From CBDCWQ01 sp965223435 (GTDB lineage: Bacteria; Myxococcota; Kuafuiibacteriia; Kuafuiibacteriales; Kuafuiibacteriaceae), in the NCBI GenBank assembly GCA_965223435.1, contig CBDCWQ010000023.1:1426001-1490000 (forward strand): a DNA stretch of 64,000 nt. Direction: 5' to 3'. The translations under genes and the position numbers were made by a program. A model generated the notes under the pieces. That model did no database searches, was not told the DNA's origin, and was given only the letters and a program-made list of their open reading frames with translations. Shown here piece after piece: positions 53,327-61,934 of this stretch (position 1 is its first letter; every line of letters starts with the position of its first letter).

Positions 53327-55573
53327 CTAGGTGCGATATCGGGTCTTCAAAAGGTAGGCTGCGCATTCTTGGGTGCACCGTTGGTCGTAACCGTACCGTG
53401 ACTCCATTTCCTTGACCGTCCGGTCCGCAGAAGCTTGCTCTTCGTCTGAAAGCCGGGAGCGGCCGCCTCGCAAGAGGGTGAGAGTCGTCTCGAGGTTCTT
53501 GGCAATCACTTTGCGTTGTCGGTTGTAGTAATCTTCTTCCATCCGGTGGATGTAGTTTTGAAAGAGCACTCGATAGTCGGGTGTTTCTCCGGCGTGATCG
53601 AGGCTCCACGCGCCAATGCGGCCGATAATGGCCTTGCGAAAGTCGACGCGGTCCTCGCCCTCAGCCAATATGGTGGCCTCAACGTCTTTCATGAGGTCTT
53701 TGTCCGGGTCGACGTAGTGCCCAGTGACCTTGTCGAAAAGCTTTTCTTTTTTCATCAGGTGGGACACATGGAGAATGTACTTCGAGAATAGATCGTCTAG
53801 GCGAGCTTCTTCCACCAGACCCATCGATGTCCTGAGTTCTTCGTCCAGAACATCAAGCCACCAGGTACGCACCGCTTTGACAAAAGCGCCGTGTTCGTGA
53901 AAGCCGTTTTTGGGCTTCTGCTGGAGAAACTCATACAGCGTGGGGTCGCGAATAAAATCATCGAGCTCGTCGAAGATGGGAAGAGGCGTGAGACATTGGT
54001 ACTGTGGCCGGTGGGCGGCGTTCAAGATGAGCGTGCGAATTTCTCGGGCGGACGCGCCGAGCTGCCCTTCGTAGCTAAGTACTGAGCGGTATTCATCGAG
54101 AATTTTGCGAATACCTTGTTTGAGTTCTCGCGCGTTTGAGGCTGAAACCCAAGAGGGCACCTCGCCCGTGTCGTACAGCTTTAGTTTTTCGATAGGCGTC
54201 AGCTTTTTTGCGATCGATTCGAGCGTTCCGCTGAAATGCTCTGGGTTGGGTGCCTTGAGCCGGCTGAGGACCGCCCAAAGCGCCGCCACCTCAACCACGT
54301 GAGGGGCAAGGGGTTTTTCGATGGATACCGGTGTGATCTGGCTACGATAGATTTCTACCTCGTCGGAGAAGCGCAATAGGTATGGGACACGAACAAGCTC
54401 GATGCGCCCCTTGAAGCTGTTCCAGTCGGGGTGCTGCTTAAACGCCTCCAGTTGCTTTTCGTTGGTGGAGGCAATGAGAATCTCATCGAGGTAGATCCTG
54501 AATTGGGGCAAAGAGGCGCTTGCTTCCTCACTGGTGGTCAAGAGGTACTTAAAAGCCTCAAGAGGACGCTTGAGGAGGTCGGAATACTCGAGCATGCCGC
54601 GGTTTGCCGAAACCAAGGGGCCCAAGATTTCGTACATCGGTACGCTTTGAAGGGCTCGAGGCAGGTTCACAATCGAGCGGTCGGCGGTGAGTTGTTTCGC
54701 ATCCGCGTCGACGTGCATCTGGGGTTCGACTGTGGCCACTGCTCGGCCATAGATACGAGAGACGAAGAACCGGTGCACCTGAATGTGTTTGAGCACCGCC
54801 GCGTGGTCTCCGTCATGGGCGAGAAGGAGCGCGTCGTAGATGGCACGGTCGCGTGGCGAAAGGTCGCCTTCCATGATGTAGCGAGAGAGGACAAAGTCTT
54901 CAGCCAGCCGCCCCTCAGATCGGAGCTTTTCGAGCATGGCTTGGCGCTCCGCCTTAGGAATCAAAAAGATCGGATGGTCTCGAAGCTCGCAGGGGAGGCG
55001 AGCGTCCACTTGCTCTGACGGAAGGTGTGCAAATGATTCGCTCGCGTCAGGACGATCGTCGTCTCGGGAGTCGAAGCCCAGTCGGCCTTTGACGACCTTC
55101 TCTGACGGAAATATCCACGCATACGAATAAAGGGCCCCCTCGTTGGTTCGCGAATAGTTTGCCATGCCTTCATGAAGGCATCGAACCATCGAGCTTTTGG
55201 CCGAACCGTTTGGTCCGTGAAGCAGTACGAGTTTCGTGACCCGTCCATCGCGAACAAAGTTGGAGACCAATCGGTAGATTTCCCGCTGAACGGACTCTTG
55301 TCCGGCCACGCGGCCATCGCCACCGGACCAGGGGGCGTCGAATAGCCGGTATCGGGATACCGGGCCCCGAGGGAGCTGTCGTTCGACCGTACCGAAATGG
55401 TCGAAGACGTCGCGGATATATTGGCTGGAGCTTCTGAGATTTCTCGCAGGGTCCTTGAGCAGAATCTCCAGCCATTCGCGAAAGCTAAGGATGGTTCGAT
55501 CGTCGTCGAAGCTTGTTTTGACTCGGCTCGAAAGATCGCTCAATAGGCGCTGAGCTTCCTCTTTATGGGGCAC
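53327..55573 (-). CDS. prkA: PrkA-family serine protein kinase
   Basis: About 748 residues from a GTG at 55573; the frame is open to 55636, but family N-termini begin at VPHKEEAQRLLSDLSSRVKT. The AAA domain is clear: RVAGQESVQREIYRLVSNFV, VLLHGPNGSAKSSMVRCLHE (Walker A GPNGSAKSS) and FKQHPDWNSFKGRIELVRVP; the C-terminal PrkA region follows (MKKEKLFDKVTGHYVDPDKD). PrkA proteins are AAA-linked kinases or ATP-dependent regulators active in stationary phase and sporulation in other bacteria. It is longer than the E. coli enzyme (about 640). No yeaH/ycgB partner is visible. It is convergent with the PHP-RGG gene, 13 bp between stops. Confidence 0.92.
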   Translation of the reverse strand: MPHKEEAQRLLSDLSSRVKTSFDDDRTILSFREWLEILLKDPARNLRSSSQYIRDVFDHFGTVERQLPRGPVSRYRLFDAPWSGGDGRVAGQESVQREIYRLVSNFVRDGRVTKLVLLHGPNGSAKSSMVRCLHEGMANYSRTNEGALYSYAWIFPSEKVVKGRLGFDSRDDDRPDASESFAHLPSEQVDARLPCELRDHPIFLIPKAERQAMLEKLRSEGRLAEDFVLSRYIMEGDLSPRDRAIYDALLLAHDGDHAAVLKHIQVHRFFVSRIYGRAVATVEPQMHVDADAKQLTADRSIVNLPRALQSVPMYEILGPLVSANRGMLEYSDLLKRPLEAFKYLLTTSEEASASLPQFRIYLDEILIASTNEKQLEAFKQHPDWNSFKGRIELVRVPYLLRFSDEVEIYRSQITPVSIEKPLAPHVVEVAALWAVLSRLKAPNPEHFSGTLESIAKKLTPIEKLKLYDTGEVPSWVSASNARELKQGIRKILDEYRSVLSYEGQLGASAREIRTLILNAAHRPQYQCLTPLPIFDELDDFIRDPTLYEFLQQKPKNGFHEHGAFVKAVRTWWLDVLDEELRTSMGLVEEARLDDLFSKYILHVSHLMKKEKLFDKVTGHYVDPDKDLMKDVEATILAEGEDRVDFRKAIIGRIGAWSLDHAGETPDYRVLFQNYIHRMEEDYYNRQRKVIAKNLETTLTLLRGGRSRLSDEEQASADRTVKEMESRYGYDQRCTQECAAYLLKTRYRT

Positions 55574-55761
55574 ACACTCTGTGTAGCCTGGGCGGTGGTG
55601 GGGATCCAGTCGCCCCCTCGAGAAGCCCTCAGGCATAAATGTTCAGGGAACACGCGATCAGTAGGTGTGGGTCCCGCCGCAAAACGGCGACCGATTTTTT
55701 GGGGGTGCCGCGTGAATCCAGCCCGCGGGACGGGGCAGGGTTTTGGGGGCGTAGAGCAGCT

Positions 55762-56016
55762 CTAGGGTTGGAGAAAAACCGTGATGGTGAGGGCGAGTCC
55801 GTAGAGCCCCAGCACCGCCAGGCCCACCTTGAGTGCCCCGGAGTCAACCTTGGTGGCCTCCACGAGGCCGCGGGCCATCTCCCGCTCGCCTTCCGCGAGC
55901 TCGCTGTTCTCGGCCAAGGGTTCCAAGCGGGCGCGCGCCTCCACGTAATCCCCGTTTTCGAAGACTCGGAGCGCCTGCTGGAGCGGATCGGCCCCCTTTT
56001 TCTGTTTTTTTGCCAT
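55762..56016 (-). CDS. Small tail-anchored TPR-like protein
   Basis: 84 residues from ATG 56016. A basic start (MAKKQKKGADPLQQ) leads into helices with a TPR-like pattern (ALRVFENGDYVEARARLEPL, LAEGEREMARGLVEATK), and the chain ends in a single hydrophobic helix (VGLAVLGLYGLALTITVFLQ). This is the layout of a tail-anchored membrane protein with a small protein-interaction head. The family is unknown to me. It lies between prkA and the divergent division cluster. Confidence 0.65.
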   Translation of the reverse strand: MAKKQKKGADPLQQALRVFENGDYVEARARLEPLAENSELAEGEREMARGLVEATKVDSGALKVGLAVLGLYGLALTITVFLQP

Positions 56017-56166
56017 CCGGTTCTGGCCCTCATAGATGGGGCGGTCCCCGGGCGCAAGGGGCTCGTGTGCACTGAACGAAGATCTAGGTGGGGGCTTCAG
56101 CCACGGTGTAGGGCCGAGGGCTTGGCGCGCTTGACGGCCCCGTCCGCACTCCCATAGGTTGCCGCG

Positions 56167-56214
56167 AAAGTGGCGAAAAGTGGATCACAGTGGGTTAATT
56201 AGAACCTAAAGTGG
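56167..56214 (+). promoter_or_regulatory. Array of four MraZ boxes upstream of mraZ
   Basis: AAAGTGG occurs at 56167-56173, 56177-56183 and 56208-56214, with a near copy ACAGTGG at 56187-56193. The first three are spaced by exactly 10 bp, as in MraZ operators of other bacteria, and the fourth starts 21 bp (about two helical turns) after the third. The 12-base string AAAGTGGATCAC is repeated exactly at 56177 and 56208. The gene mraZ starts at 56233, so MraZ probably represses its own operon here. TTAATTAG between boxes may be a -10 element. Confidence 0.75.
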
Positions 56215-56232
56215 ATCACTTTTGAGGCTCCC

Positions 56233-56682
56233 ATGTTCCGAGGGCGGTACGAGCACAATCTGGATGCGAAGGGGCGGCTGGCGCTGCCGGCCGCGGTGCG
56301 CAAGGTCATTGCGCGTGGCGATGGCGCGCCCTTGATCATCACGCCTCACATCTCTTCGAGCTGTTTGGTGGTGTACCCGCTGGTGGAGTGGGAGGCGTTT
56401 GAGAAACGTTTTGCTGAGCTTCCTCAATTTGATCCCAAGGTGATGGCGGTACGGCGTCTGTATGTGGGGGGTGCGATGGAGTGCCCGCTCGACAAACACG
56501 GCCGGGTACTCATTCCTCAGACCCTGCGTGACCATGCGGCCATCGAGCGTGAGGCGATATGGATTGGGGGCATGCACACCCTTGAGATTTGGTCGCCGGC
56601 GCATTGGGCAGAGGCGCTTGACGCTTCTCGCAAACTCATTGGCTCGGACGTGCTCGAAAAGCTCGGAGAACTTGGAATCTAA
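56233..56682 (+). CDS. mraZ: MraZ transcriptional regulator of the division cluster
   Basis: 149 residues. Two tandem SpoVT-AbrB domains carry the DxxxR signatures of MraZ: HNLDAKGRLALPAAVRK and CPLDKHGRVLIPQTLRD, with the typical start MFRGRYEH. MraZ forms a ring that binds direct repeats in front of its own gene and represses the dcw operon. A putative box array lies 19-66 bp upstream (56167-56214). The rsmH gene follows 15 bp later, the usual order. Confidence 0.96.
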   Translation: MFRGRYEHNLDAKGRLALPAAVRKVIARGDGAPLIITPHISSSCLVVYPLVEWEAFEKRFAELPQFDPKVMAVRRLYVGGAMECPLDKHGRVLIPQTLRDHAAIEREAIWIGGMHTLEIWSPAHWAEALDASRKLIGSDVLEKLGELGI

Positions 56683-56697
56683 GGAAGGGTGCGTTCG

Positions 56698-57654
56698 ATG
56701 GCCGAAGAACACATCCCGGTGATGCTCAAGGAGACTTTGGAGGGTCTGAATCCGGTTTCTGGGGGCGTCTATATTGATGCGACCTTGGGGCTCGGAGGTC
56801 ACGCGGAGGCCATTCTTGAGGCTTCTTCACCGAAAGGACGGCTCTTGGCCATCGATCGAGATTCAGAGGCGATCGGTCGGGCTCGGGTGCGGCTCGAGCG
56901 CTTCGGTTCGCGGCTCGACATCGTGAAGAGCCGATTCTCGGGCGTGAAAGCCTGTGCCGAGCGATTGGGATATCTCCCGGCGAACGGAATCTTGGCGGAT
57001 CTTGGAGTGTCTTCGCTCCAGTTGGACAGCGCGCCTCGAGGTTTTAGCTTCCAAAAATCTGGACCACTCGACATGCGGATGGATGCATCGATGGGTCTTT
57101 CGGCCGAAGCTTGGCTCTCTGAAGTCTCCGTCGAGGCTCTGGCCCGTGTGTTTCGCGATTTGGGTGAGCTTCCGAAGTCTGGCAAAGTTGCGGCTGCCAT
57201 CGTGCGGGCAAGGAACGACGGCCTCCTTACAAACACCCAAGCTTTGGCTGAGGTTGTCCTCAAGGCCATAGGTGCTGGCGCTCGCCCCCGGCACCCGGCG
57301 ACACGCGTATTTCAGGCCATTCGGATGTTTGTGAACGAGGAACTCGATGAGTTGAGGTCTTTACTCGAAGCTTTACCGGACATCCTCGAGCCCGGAGGAC
57401 GCGCTGCCGTGATCTCTTTTCACAGTCTTGAAGACCGGATGGTGAAACGAAGTTTTGAGGTGCCTCAAAAAGCAAGGTGGCCTCACCGCATGCCTGTAGA
57501 AGCCCCCGCTTTGCCCAAGCTATGGAAGCGGGTTACAAAAAAGCCGCTGACAGCTTCGTCTGAGGAGCTTTCGAAAAACCCACGGGCGCGAAGTGCGAAG
57601 TTGCGCGTTGCGGAGCGGCTACCGCAACAAGAAGGGCAAGACCGAGTGGCGTGA
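56698..57654 (+). CDS. rsmH: 16S rRNA (cytosine1402-N4)-methyltransferase RsmH
   Basis: 318 residues from ATG 56698, preceded by AAGGAAGG; a GTG at 56689 is in frame but upstream of the conserved start. Family features: EEHIPVMLKETLEGLNP, YIDATLGLGGHAEAIL (SAM-binding), LLAIDRDSEAI, GILADLGVSSLQLDSAPRGF and RAAVISFHSLEDRMVKRSF. The enzyme methylates C1402 in the 16S decoding centre using S-adenosylmethionine. The stop overlaps the ftsL ATG (TGATG), showing coupling within the operon. Confidence 0.96.
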   Translation: MAEEHIPVMLKETLEGLNPVSGGVYIDATLGLGGHAEAILEASSPKGRLLAIDRDSEAIGRARVRLERFGSRLDIVKSRFSGVKACAERLGYLPANGILADLGVSSLQLDSAPRGFSFQKSGPLDMRMDASMGLSAEAWLSEVSVEALARVFRDLGELPKSGKVAAAIVRARNDGLLTNTQALAEVVLKAIGAGARPRHPATRVFQAIRMFVNEELDELRSLLEALPDILEPGGRAAVISFHSLEDRMVKRSFEVPQKARWPHRMPVEAPALPKLWKRVTKKPLTASSEELSKNPRARSAKLRVAERLPQQEGQDRVA

Positions 57655-57995
57655 TGGGGGGGCTCAGACGAAAAAAAGGGTCTAAGACCGCGTGGATACC
57701 GAGCGAGCTTGGACCTTTGGGGCTTTCAGTCGCTTTGGTCGCACCGGTGGTGGCGGCGGCCTTGTTTTATGTGTGGACCCAGGTGACCACGGTGCGACTT
57801 GGGTACGAATTGTCTGAGGCCGGCGAAGCCCATCAAGCTTTTCTCGAGCGTAACCGCGGTCTGCGTATCGAGGTTGCGGCCCTTAAGGCCACCGAGCGGC
57901 TCAAACTTTTGGCACCGCAGTATTCTTTGGTATCGCCCAAGGGCGATCAAATTGTGAGACTGTCGAGCCCCCGGGTAGCGAGGACTGGGCCGTGA
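57654..57995 (+). CDS. ftsL: FtsL-like division protein
   Basis: 113 residues from ATG 57654, overlapping the rsmH stop by one base (a GTG start at 57651 is also possible). A basic cytoplasmic N-terminus is followed by one membrane helix (LGLSVALVAPVVAAALFYVW) and a periplasmic leucine-zipper-like helix (LGYELSEAGEAHQAFLERNR). Sequence identity in FtsL is always low; the position between rsmH and ftsI, the length and the topology support it. FtsL joins FtsB and FtsQ to activate septal peptidoglycan synthesis. The end overlaps ftsI by 4 bp. Confidence 0.88.
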   Translation: MGGLRRKKGSKTAWIPSELGPLGLSVALVAPVVAAALFYVWTQVTTVRLGYELSEAGEAHQAFLERNRGLRIEVAALKATERLKLLAPQYSLVSPKGDQIVRLSSPRVARTGP

Positions 57996-60124
57996 GACGG
58001 GTCTTGCCCAAAAAACGAAGGCGCGGTCAACCGAAGGGGGCCTCGAAAAAACGCGATGTGCACGCGAAACCGGTGCCAGGACGATGGCGAATCGTTGTGG
58101 TGGCGTCACTGACCGGATTGATCGCGCTTGGTGTGGCGCTTCGGGCTGGCCAGCTTCAGATCATGCAGGGCGCCAAGTACGAGGGGGTGGCTGACCGGCA
58201 AGCCAGTATTTCCGCACGCATTACCGCAACCCGTGGAGTGATCAAAGATCGCCACGGGAACGAGCTGGCCATAACCGTTGATGTCGATTCGGTGTATGCA
58301 GAGCCTCGGATTGTTCGCGAACCCAGGAAGGTCGCGCGGTCCCTCGCACCGGTACTCGGCATTTCGAGAGCGAAGCTCCTCAAGAAACTGACCAGCGGGC
58401 GAGCTTTTGTTTTTCTCAAGCGCCGCGTGGATGCCAACGTCGCGAGAAGGGTCCGCGCGCTCGGTTTTGTCGGTATTTCCACGCAGCCTGAGCCCAAGCG
58501 ATTTTACAGCAACATTGGTCTTGCAGCCCATGTGCTTGGTTTCACGGGCTTTGACGGACAAGGTCGTGCTGGCGTTGAGCGGAGCATGGACGCTGACCTA
58601 AGAGGCAAAAGCTACGAAGTTCCGGGGCTCAAAGACGCGCTGGGCAATCGCGTCTTTTCTGAAGGTTTTGTGCCTCACGCAGTGCTTGAGGGGGCCGACG
58701 TCTATCTGACCATCGACCAGCAGATTCAGCACGCCACCGAAGAAGCTTTGGAAGAGGCCATTGTGGGCAACGAGGCCAAAGCAGGGGCCGCATTGGTGCT
58801 TGAGGCCGCGACGGGTGAGGTTCTCGCCCTTGCAAGTTATCCGAGCTTTAATCCAAACAACCTCAATGGCACCGATGCGCACCACCACCTGAATCGAGCG
58901 GTGAGCGCGGTCTACGAGCCGGGTTCAACCATGAAGATCGTGACCATTGCGTCGGCCCTCGAGGCCGGATTGATCAAGGCCAAGGATCGAATTCACTGCG
59001 AGGATGGCATCTTCGAGGTGGGCGGTCGCCGAATCCGAGATTCTGACCACGCCTTCGGAGAGCTGTCCATCTTTGAGATCATGAAGGTGTCTTCGAATAT
59101 CTGTGCCGCCAAGATTGGGCTGGCGCTCGGTGCAAAAGCCTATCATCGGTGGCTCTTTCGTTTTGGTTTTGGGGCGACGACGGGGGTTCGATTGCCCGGC
59201 GAACTCAGGGGTCTGATTCGCCCCCCAAACCGATGGAGAGCCATCAGCCTGGCCAACGTTTCTTTTGGCCAGGGGCTATCGGTCACGCCGCTTCAAATCG
59301 CGCAGGCAGCCTCGGTGATTGCCAACGGCGGGGTATTGGTTCGACCGACCGTTGTCAAGGCTACGCTGAGCAAGAGCGGGAAGGAAGAGCGCGCTCGTCC
59401 TCACGAACCGGTTCGTGTCGTGTCACTGAAGACCGCTCGTGAGGTGACAGAGATGATGGTTGGTGTGACCCAGGACGGGGGCACGGCCGTCGGTGCACGT
59501 ATCCCTGGGTTTCGTGTCGCGGGGAAAACGGGCACTGCCCAAAAAATCGATCCCGTGAGCAAAAGCTATAGCAAGGAGCTTTACGTGGCGAGCTTTGTGG
59601 GTTTTGTGCCTGCGGACAAACCGGAGGTTCTGGTTTTGGTCCTCATCGATGAACCGAAGCGCTCGGTGTATGGCGGTGCCGTCGCCGCGCCAGCCTTTCG
59701 AAAAATTGCCGAAAGCGCGCTCGCGGCCCGCTCCATCTTTGGGGAAGATCCCGCCCCCCGTCGGCGGTTTTCACAGGGTGGTGCGAGAAGCGTCTTGAAA
59801 AACAAGGGGATAGCGGCCCCGCCGACGCCTTCGGCCCGAAGCCTCGATGTCGATTCCGCCCTTTCCGCTGAGGCTCAGTCCCTTCTCGGGGGGCACCGGT
59901 CGTTTTGGGACACGGCTCCAAGGGCTCATCCGTTCCCAAAAAAGCGTCGCAAGATGCCAAACTTCTTAGGCTTGCGCTTGGGTGAAGTGCTAGACCAATC
60001 CCAAGGGCTTGGCTGCGATCCTGTGCTGGTGGGGACCGGACATGTTGTTTCCCAAAAGCCAAAAGCGGGTGCGCTTTTGGCTGCAGGCTCGCATTGCGAG
60101 TTGACCTTTGCGGAACGCGGATAA
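57992..60124 (+). CDS. ftsI: Penicillin-binding protein FtsI (PBP3) with C-terminal PASTA domain
   Basis: 710 residues. A basic N-terminus and one membrane helix (IVVVASLTGLIALGVALRAG) precede the dimerisation domain (ATRGVIKDRHGNELAITVDV). The transpeptidase motifs are STMK with nucleophile Ser312, SSN at 367-369 and KTGT with Lys512. The C-terminus has a PASTA domain (KMPNFLGLRLGEVLDQSQGL; KPKAGALLAAGSHCELTFAE) after a disordered linker, which E. coli FtsI lacks but many other bacteria have. It cross-links peptidoglycan at the septum. It overlaps ftsL by 4 bp; murE follows at 28 bp. Confidence 0.96.
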   Translation: MRRVLPKKRRRGQPKGASKKRDVHAKPVPGRWRIVVVASLTGLIALGVALRAGQLQIMQGAKYEGVADRQASISARITATRGVIKDRHGNELAITVDVDSVYAEPRIVREPRKVARSLAPVLGISRAKLLKKLTSGRAFVFLKRRVDANVARRVRALGFVGISTQPEPKRFYSNIGLAAHVLGFTGFDGQGRAGVERSMDADLRGKSYEVPGLKDALGNRVFSEGFVPHAVLEGADVYLTIDQQIQHATEEALEEAIVGNEAKAGAALVLEAATGEVLALASYPSFNPNNLNGTDAHHHLNRAVSAVYEPGSTMKIVTIASALEAGLIKAKDRIHCEDGIFEVGGRRIRDSDHAFGELSIFEIMKVSSNICAAKIGLALGAKAYHRWLFRFGFGATTGVRLPGELRGLIRPPNRWRAISLANVSFGQGLSVTPLQIAQAASVIANGGVLVRPTVVKATLSKSGKEERARPHEPVRVVSLKTAREVTEMMVGVTQDGGTAVGARIPGFRVAGKTGTAQKIDPVSKSYSKELYVASFVGFVPADKPEVLVLVLIDEPKRSVYGGAVAAPAFRKIAESALAARSIFGEDPAPRRRFSQGGARSVLKNKGIAAPPTPSARSLDVDSALSAEAQSLLGGHRSFWDTAPRAHPFPKKRRKMPNFLGLRLGEVLDQSQGLGCDPVLVGTGHVVSQKPKAGALLAAGSHCELTFAERG

Positions 60125-60152
60125 CGGGCTGGTGGATACCGAAGGACAAGAC

Positions 60153-61934
60153 ATGAGACTGAACGAAGTGATTCGAGGCATTGCGATCAAAGACCGACGG
60201 GGGCGTTTTGACACGACTATTTCAAGGGTCACGGAAGATTCACGGTTGGTGGGACCGGGGAGTCTCTTTGTTGCGGTCCGGGGTTCCAAGCAAGACGGGC
60301 ATGACTACATCGGCGCGGCACTAAAAAAGGGCGCAAGCTCAGTGATGGCCGAAGCCTGGCCCGACGATGTTGATGAGGAGGCGTGGCCCAACGTCGTATT
60401 GGTTCCCAACAGCCGTCGCGGCCTAGCGCTTGCCGCGTCCAACTATTATGGGCAGCCTTCCCGACGGCTTCTGATTGCGGCGGTGACGGGCACCAATGGA
60501 AAGACCACCACCACCTATGTCCTCGAATCCATCATCAAAGCGGCCAGCAAAAAGGTTGGCGTCATCGGAGGCATTGAGACCCGCTACGATTCCGTAGTGG
60601 AGTCTAGCCAGCATACCACGCCGGGATCTGTAAAGATCCAGGATTCACTTGGGCGCATGCTAAAAAAAGGTGTGACCCATGTGGTCATGGAGGTCTCCAG
60701 CCACGCCTTGGCCCAGCAGCGGGTCACGGGCGTGCACTTCAAAGTCGCGGGTTTTACCAATTTGACCGAAGAGCATCTCGACTACCACCAAAGCATGGAC
60801 GCCTACTTCGAGGCCAAGTCGCATCTTTTTTCTGAATTGCTTCGAAAGAGTCGCGCGCGTGGCCGCATGGCGGTTGTTAATATTGACGACAGTCGAGGCG
60901 GTGAACTGTTAGAGCGCTGGGGCGGCAAGGCGCTTCGGGTCTCGATGGATCCCAAAAGCGATGCGGACGTTGTTGCGCTCGAGGCTGAGTATGCGCTGAC
61001 CGGAACCAAGGCCCTCGTTCGCACCCCCAAAGGGGAGTGGACGCTGTCTTCGGCACTGGTGGGCGCGCACAATCTTTCCAACGTTTTGTTGGGTGTGGGC
61101 ATGGCGCTTGCCATGGGGTTTTCGAAGGCGAGAATCATGCGCGGTCTGGCAGCTTTGGAGCGGGTCCCAGGGCGTCTTGAACCCATTTTGAGTGACGAAG
61201 GAAAGTGTGTTTTTGTCGATTATGCTCACACCGCCGACGCGTTGAAGAAGACGCTTGGTGCCCTGAAGCCTCTTACTCAGGGCAGACTTATCGTGGTGTT
61301 TGGCGCTGGCGGTGACCGGGACAAGAAAAAGCGGGGGCCCATGGGCCGGGCGGTTGCACAGACGGCCGATCTCGCTTTCATTACCAACGACAATCCCCGA
61401 ACCGAAGACCCGCGAAGCATTGCGGATCAAATTGCCGCGGCCATGAAAGAGACGGGCTCAACCGAGGATTCCGAAGGCCTCGCGAAAGGGTCTTTTCGAA
61501 TCGAGCTGGATCGGCGCTCGGCGATTCGTATGGCCGTCAACCAAATGAAAGCCGATGACGTGTTGGTGGTCGCCGGCAAGGGGCATGAGCAAACCCAAGT
61601 GGTTGGCAAATCGCGCTTTCGTTTTGACGACCGGGAAGAGATTCGGCGTATTTTGGCCGGCCAACCCCCTCCACCGCCCCTCAAGCTCGAGGACGCGGTC
61701 GAAGGTGAAGAGGCCTCTATCGACCTGGATGCTTCGGTATCCCAAGGATACGAAAGCGAGTTGCCGGAGGTTCCGGAGCTGACAGCGCGGGAAAGTACGA
61801 TTACCATCGAAGCGGATCACATCATTCAGCAGATAGCCGAAGACGGCATGAGCGACAGCGAGGACGCGTCGACTTCGGATAACGGCGACGCCGAAGAATC
61901 CGCATCTGAGGATACTCAAGAGGACAAGCCGTGA
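60153..61934 (+). CDS. murE: UDP-N-acetylmuramoyl-tripeptide synthetase MurE, with acidic extension
   Basis: 593 residues from ATG 60153. The Mur ligase core is complete: VTGTNGKTTTTYVLES (Lys117), THVVMEVSSHALAQQR, FTNLTEEHLDYHQSMDAYFE and VFVDYAHTADALKKTL. DNPRTE at 413-418 is the DNPR motif of meso-diaminopimelate-adding MurE, so the cell wall should be A1-gamma type. After about residue 505, a 90-residue tail follows, very acidic (EGEEASIDLDASVSQGYESE; TSDNGDAEESASEDTQEDKP). Its end overlaps murF by 4 bp. The tail is absent from typical MurE (about 490 residues). Confidence 0.95.
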   Translation: MRLNEVIRGIAIKDRRGRFDTTISRVTEDSRLVGPGSLFVAVRGSKQDGHDYIGAALKKGASSVMAEAWPDDVDEEAWPNVVLVPNSRRGLALAASNYYGQPSRRLLIAAVTGTNGKTTTTYVLESIIKAASKKVGVIGGIETRYDSVVESSQHTTPGSVKIQDSLGRMLKKGVTHVVMEVSSHALAQQRVTGVHFKVAGFTNLTEEHLDYHQSMDAYFEAKSHLFSELLRKSRARGRMAVVNIDDSRGGELLERWGGKALRVSMDPKSDADVVALEAEYALTGTKALVRTPKGEWTLSSALVGAHNLSNVLLGVGMALAMGFSKARIMRGLAALERVPGRLEPILSDEGKCVFVDYAHTADALKKTLGALKPLTQGRLIVVFGAGGDRDKKKRGPMGRAVAQTADLAFITNDNPRTEDPRSIADQIAAAMKETGSTEDSEGLAKGSFRIELDRRSAIRMAVNQMKADDVLVVAGKGHEQTQVVGKSRFRFDDREEIRRILAGQPPPPPLKLEDAVEGEEASIDLDASVSQGYESELPEVPELTARESTITIEADHIIQQIAEDGMSDSEDASTSDNGDAEESASEDTQEDKP

